DNA of 64,000 nucleotides, taken from the NCBI GenBank assembly GCA_015063005.1, contig SUTF01000006.1, positions 115,905-179,904 on the forward strand, in the 5' to 3' direction. Every line of letters starts with the position of its first letter. Positions within the stretch are counted from its first letter, which is position 1. The notes under the pieces are model-generated. The model was not told where the DNA came from. It did not search any database and was given only the letters and a program-made list of their open reading frames with translations. The stretch is from Methanobrevibacter millerae. GTDB taxonomy: Archaea > Methanobacteriota > Methanobacteria > Methanobacteriales > Methanobacteriaceae. A program made the position numbers and the translations under genes. Of this stretch, positions 61,470 to 64,000 are shown one piece after another.

Positions 61470-61494
61470 AAGCAATCAAAGATTGCTTTTTTTA
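61470..61494 (-). terminator. Terminator of the DUF308-like gene
   Basis: AAGCAATC (61470-61477), AAA, GATTGCTT (61481-61488) form a perfect hairpin, with T-rich sequence on both sides, so it can act in either direction. It lies five bases beyond the stop of the leftward DUF308-like gene. Confidence 0.6.
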
Positions 61495-61498
61495 ATTT

Positions 61499-61954
61499 CT
61501 ATTCTGTAAGGAATAATCTTACACCTTGCATGATTAAACATACTCCTATAAGAATTGCAGCATAAAGTGGTTGGGTAAGTGATAATGCTCCAAGCATAAA
61601 TGCTATAATACCAAGGATTATAATCAATATTGATGCAAGTTTGGATATATTTTGATCTGAAATAAGTCCTGTAATACCTAATAAAAGCATTAGGATACCT
61701 ATAATATAGAATTGTATTCCTAAAAGGAAGGATAATGCATTAATGTTGAATATGAATAATAAACCAAATATGATGGCTAAAAATCCAATAATGATGTTAA
61801 TTCCGTTAAATTCGCTTAGTATTATTGCTAAACCTAAAAATACTAAACTCACTCCAATCATAATGGATACAAATCCTGAACTAAAAATAGGGAAAATTAT
61901 AAAAATTAATCCTAAAATTATGGATAATATTCCAGATATTTTATGTGCTTCCAT
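61499..61954 (-). CDS. DUF308/HdeD-like membrane protein
   Basis: 151 residues from ATG 61954, fixed by GGAGG eight bases upstream. Six short hydrophobic helices with internal repetition (GILSIILGLIFIIFPIFSSG, GFLAIIFGLLFIFNINALSF, ILIIILGIIAFMLGALSLTQ), the DUF308/HdeD pattern. In bacteria HdeD is an acid-stress membrane protein. A 16-base perfect palindrome in the leader suggests controlled expression. The function here is unknown. Confidence 0.72.
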   Translation of the reverse strand: MEAHKISGILSIILGLIFIIFPIFSSGFVSIMIGVSLVFLGLAIILSEFNGINIIIGFLAIIFGLLFIFNINALSFLLGIQFYIIGILMLLLGITGLISDQNISKLASILIIILGIIAFMLGALSLTQPLYAAILIGVCLIMQGVRLFLTE

Positions 61955-61981
61955 CTTTTTTTCCTCCATATATTTGTAATG

Positions 61982-61997
61982 TTCACTTTAAAGTGAA
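61982..61997. promoter_or_regulatory. Perfect 16-base palindrome in the DUF308-like leader
   Basis: TTCACTTTAAAGTGAA is a perfect palindrome 28 bases upstream of the DUF308-like ATG. The half TTTAAAGTGA recurs at 62058-62067. A leftward TATA-like AAATATATAT lies about 62024-62035, so the palindrome is near the transcript start. This is a likely operator. Confidence 0.5.
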
Positions 61998-62381
61998 AAC
62001 CTAATAAATTAAAAGCATTGCTTTCATATATATTTATCTTCTTTGGTATATTTATAGTTTAAAGTGATGTGGTGTTGTTTCGTAAATGGATGATGGTTGT
62101 TTTTTGATTTTTCAACTTCTCCATATACATTTTAGTTTAAAATCTTATTCAATTTCTAAGGGTCATCATGTTAATGCCAAATTCAATCAATTAAATTAAA
62201 TGAAAAACATTGGTGGTGATAATAAGTAAGGCTATCTTTGCAGAAACAGTGGTGGTGAAAGAATCGAGTTTCAAGATATGGTAATGTGGGAGGTTATCAC
62301 TACTTTAAATATTATTAATTCTAAATATTTTATACAATAATTCATTTTTGATTTTTTTAAATTTTGATTAAAGGTGTATAA
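61998..62381. other. Intergenic region before fumB
   Basis: About 385 bases. It holds the leftward promoter of the DUF308-like gene, a second TTTAAAGTGA half-site at 62058-62067, and nothing else I can identify with confidence. GGTGTATAA before ATG 62382 is the fumB ribosome binding site. Confidence 0.4.
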
Positions 62382-62903
62382 ATGGAGAAAAAAATTAATG
62401 TACCTATTAGCAATGAAAGTCTCGCTGATTTAAGGGTAGGGGATGTTATCAGTTTAACTGGTAATATTTTAACTGCAAGGGATCAGGCTCACAAAAGAAT
62501 ACTGGAGCAAGGTGCTCCTAGAGACATTAATGGGGCAGCAATATTCCATGCCGGCCCAATTATAACTAAAGACGGTGACGATTACAAGATGGTGGCCATT
62601 GGCCCAACCACTTCAATGCGTATGAACCCATATCAAAGTGATGTTATTGCAATGGGTCCAAAAATTGTCATTGGAAAAGGTGGTATGGATGATACTGTTC
62701 GTGAAGCCTTGATTGAGCATGAAGCAGTCTATGTAGTTGCTACTGGTGGCTGTGCTGCATTATACGTCGATGCAGTTGAAGAAATAGAAAGCGTGGATTG
62801 GCTTGATTTGGGAATGCCTGAAGCGATTTGGAATTTGAAAGTAAAAGACTTTGGTCCATTGATTGTGGCAATGGATAGTGAAGGCAATAGTCTTTATGAT
62901 TAA
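62382..62903 (+). CDS. fumB: Fumarate hydratase, class I beta subunit
   Basis: 173 residues. LRVGDVISLTGNILTARDQA, FHAGPIITKDGDDYKMVAIG PTTS (region 57-78), IGKGGMDDTV and VATGGCAALYVDAVEEI match the C-terminal (beta) half of class I fumarases and related tartrate dehydratases. The alpha subunit with the [4Fe-4S]-binding Cys is encoded separately in two-subunit enzymes and is not adjacent. It interconverts fumarate and malate in the incomplete reductive branch of the TCA pathway in methanogens. Confidence 0.92.
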   Translation: MEKKINVPISNESLADLRVGDVISLTGNILTARDQAHKRILEQGAPRDINGAAIFHAGPIITKDGDDYKMVAIGPTTSMRMNPYQSDVIAMGPKIVIGKGGMDDTVREALIEHEAVYVVATGGCAALYVDAVEEIESVDWLDLGMPEAIWNLKVKDFGPLIVAMDSEGNSLYD

Positions 62904-62981
62904 ACATTATTATTTATATAATATGATTTTAAAAATAAGTATAGTTACATGAAAGTAATTTTTTTATAGGAGTTTTTAAAC

Positions 62982-63311
62982 ATGTCTGATATTAATGAAC
63001 TTGCAGAAAAAAGATTAAAATCAAGAATTCGTAAAATTAAAAAGTGTAATAAAAGTGATGAGGAAAAAGAAAAGTTTTTTAGTCAATTAGGAACTTCTTT
63101 TGAAATATTTTTCCCACCAACTAAAAAAAGTGACACTGTAAGCGACAGCATAATGATTTGGGTTACTCCAGAAGGAAAAGTTCTTGATGCAGAATATTCT
63201 TACGAAGAACCTGAAGAGGAACAATACACTTCACTCCCATTAACTGAAAAAGATTTAAAACCTTTCCTTGAAGCTTTATCTGATTTAAAATTAGAATTGG
63301 ATGATTCCTAA
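62982..63311 (+). CDS. Hypothetical protein upstream of a SelA-like gene
   Basis: 109 residues behind ATAGGAGTTTTTAAAC. It begins with a basic helix (ELAEKRLKSRIRKIKKCNKS) and ends in an acidic alpha-beta part (LPLTEKDLKPFLEALSDLKL). There is no membrane helix. The stop codon immediately precedes the ATG of the SelA-like gene, so they form one unit. I do not recognise the family. Confidence 0.65.
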   Translation: MSDINELAEKRLKSRIRKIKKCNKSDEEKEKFFSQLGTSFEIFFPPTKKSDTVSDSIMIWVTPEGKVLDAEYSYEEPEEEQYTSLPLTEKDLKPFLEALSDLKLELDDS

Positions 63312-64000
63312 ATGATTATAAACAATTCATTGGATGAAGTTAAAAAAAGGGAAAATGCCTTATCCATAATTAAGGATTGGGTTTTAAACAAATCACGAGA
63401 ATCATTATATGATTTAACAGGTTTATCTGGAGGATTTATTGCTTCTCCTTCAGAAATTAACCTTTTGGAAACATATGTCGGTCCAGCTATTTTTGAAGAG
63501 GAACTTCAGAATGTCGGTATTGAGCATATGGGTGGTGAAAAGGTTCTGCCGCTAAACAGGACTTCTTCAGGCATACTTGCAACTATCTTAACTCTTGTCG
63601 ATGAAGGCAGCAATGTTGTTCATTATTTGGCTCAATTGCCCGCACACCCATCCATTCCCAGAAGCTGTGCTTTAGTCAATGCCAATTATAGTGAAACCGA
63701 TAACTTTGAGGAATTTTCAATACCTGACAACACTTCTCTTGTCGTTGTCACAGGTTCAACAATGGACCATAAGGTCATAGATTTGGATAACTTCAAGAAA
63801 GTTATAGAAATGGCCCATGAAAGGGATATTCCGGTAATGGTTGATGACGCTTCCGGTGCAAGGCTCAGAACGGTTGTATTCAATCAGCCGAAAGCATGTG
63901 ATTTGGGTGCAGACATTGCCATTACAAGTACGGATAAGTTAATGCCCGGTCCAAGAGGAGGATTGATGTCTGGCCGTGAAGAGTTAATAGATAATATTAA
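63312..64000 (+). CDS. SelA-like PLP enzyme (MJ0158 family), cut by the right edge
   Basis: 229 codons from ATG 63312 to the window end. SLYDLTGLSGGFIASPSEI, a fold-type I core LNRTSSGILATILTLVDEGS, and VMVDDASGARLR followed by ITSTDKLMPGPRGG with the PLP lysine are seen. This fits the archaeal MJ0158 family, related to bacterial selenocysteine synthase SelA but thought not to make selenocysteine. The ATG starts immediately after the previous TAA. The C-terminal part lies outside the window. Confidence 0.82.
   Translation, partial: MIINNSLDEVKKRENALSIIKDWVLNKSRESLYDLTGLSGGFIASPSEINLLETYVGPAIFEEELQNVGIEHMGGEKVLPLNRTSSGILATILTLVDEGSNVVHYLAQLPAHPSIPRSCALVNANYSETDNFEEFSIPDNTSLVVVTGSTMDHKVIDLDNFKKVIEMAHERDIPVMVDDASGARLRTVVFNQPKACDLGADIAITSTDKLMPGPRGGLMSGREELIDNI

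Overview
The window reads as chromosome of a hydrogenotrophic methanogen of the Methanobacteriales, most likely a Methanobrevibacter. The basis is very AT-rich intergenic DNA, archaeal TATA boxes, a run of methanogenesis-marker genes, hdrCB, an FwdF-like polyferredoxin, a methanopterin biosynthesis gene, a pseudomurein-binding and pseudomurein-peptidase-like protein, giant adhesin-like proteins, an archaeal SRP RNA and archaeal translation genes (nob1, dphB, trm5, rqcH). I cannot name the species.

Layout. 1-10 kb is accessory: a ribbon-helix-helix gene with a partner cut by the window edge, two giant secreted adhesin-like proteins (704-5515 and 7296-9776) sharing a nearly identical C-terminal module, and between them a DUF3990/DUF3791-like pair resembling a toxin-antitoxin operon. 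10-18 kb is core: nob1, DUF2117, methanogenesis marker 2, then an operon of markers 3-6-5-15-17, followed by nifB behind a perfect inverted repeat over its TATA box. Markers 3, 6 and 17 belong to the methyl-coenzyme M reductase (MCR) activation machinery, so the NifB neighbour suggests supply of a complex Fe-S cluster for MCR activation. 18-20 kb is a small regulon (MFS exporter, HxlR regulator, tautomerase) with a shared candidate operator. 21-25 kb holds exonuclease VII, an EamA-like protein, methanopterin synthesis and a PD-(D/E)XK nuclease. 25.7-28.2 kb is a tandem of three paralogous membrane proteins with a potassium-channel-like pore whose filter is degenerate in all three.

28-36 kb holds mtnA, a decayed secreted-protein pseudogene, trm5 and dphB, a 1.1 kb gene-free stretch, a coiled-coil gene pair and a short TGT-like protein. 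35.7-37.8 kb is hdrCB, with HdrC carrying a long acidic N-terminal extension. 38-41 kb has DUF2096, a phosphoesterase, 2-phosphoglycerate kinase and a CBS protein. 41.2-41.7 kb carries SRP RNA and tRNA-Ser(GCT). 41.7-49 kb has a CDF transporter, an aminotransferase, a radical SAM protein and a third adhesin-like protein ending in pseudomurein-binding repeats and a C71/transglutaminase-like domain. 49-57.6 kb: CoaD, a ferredoxin and FwdF-like polyferredoxin, two class III pilins (one of 59 residues), a PLD-like protein, a metallo-beta-lactamase-fold protein, RqcH, a small membrane protein and DUF2070. 58.7-64 kb: a holin-like/phosphodiesterase fusion, membrane proteins, FumB, and a SelA-like PLP enzyme cut by the right edge.

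Stem-loops with T tracts sit at or across stop codons of many genes and are listed as probable terminators. No CRISPR array and no intact insertion sequence was seen. All assignments come from reading motifs and remembered families; no search was run.
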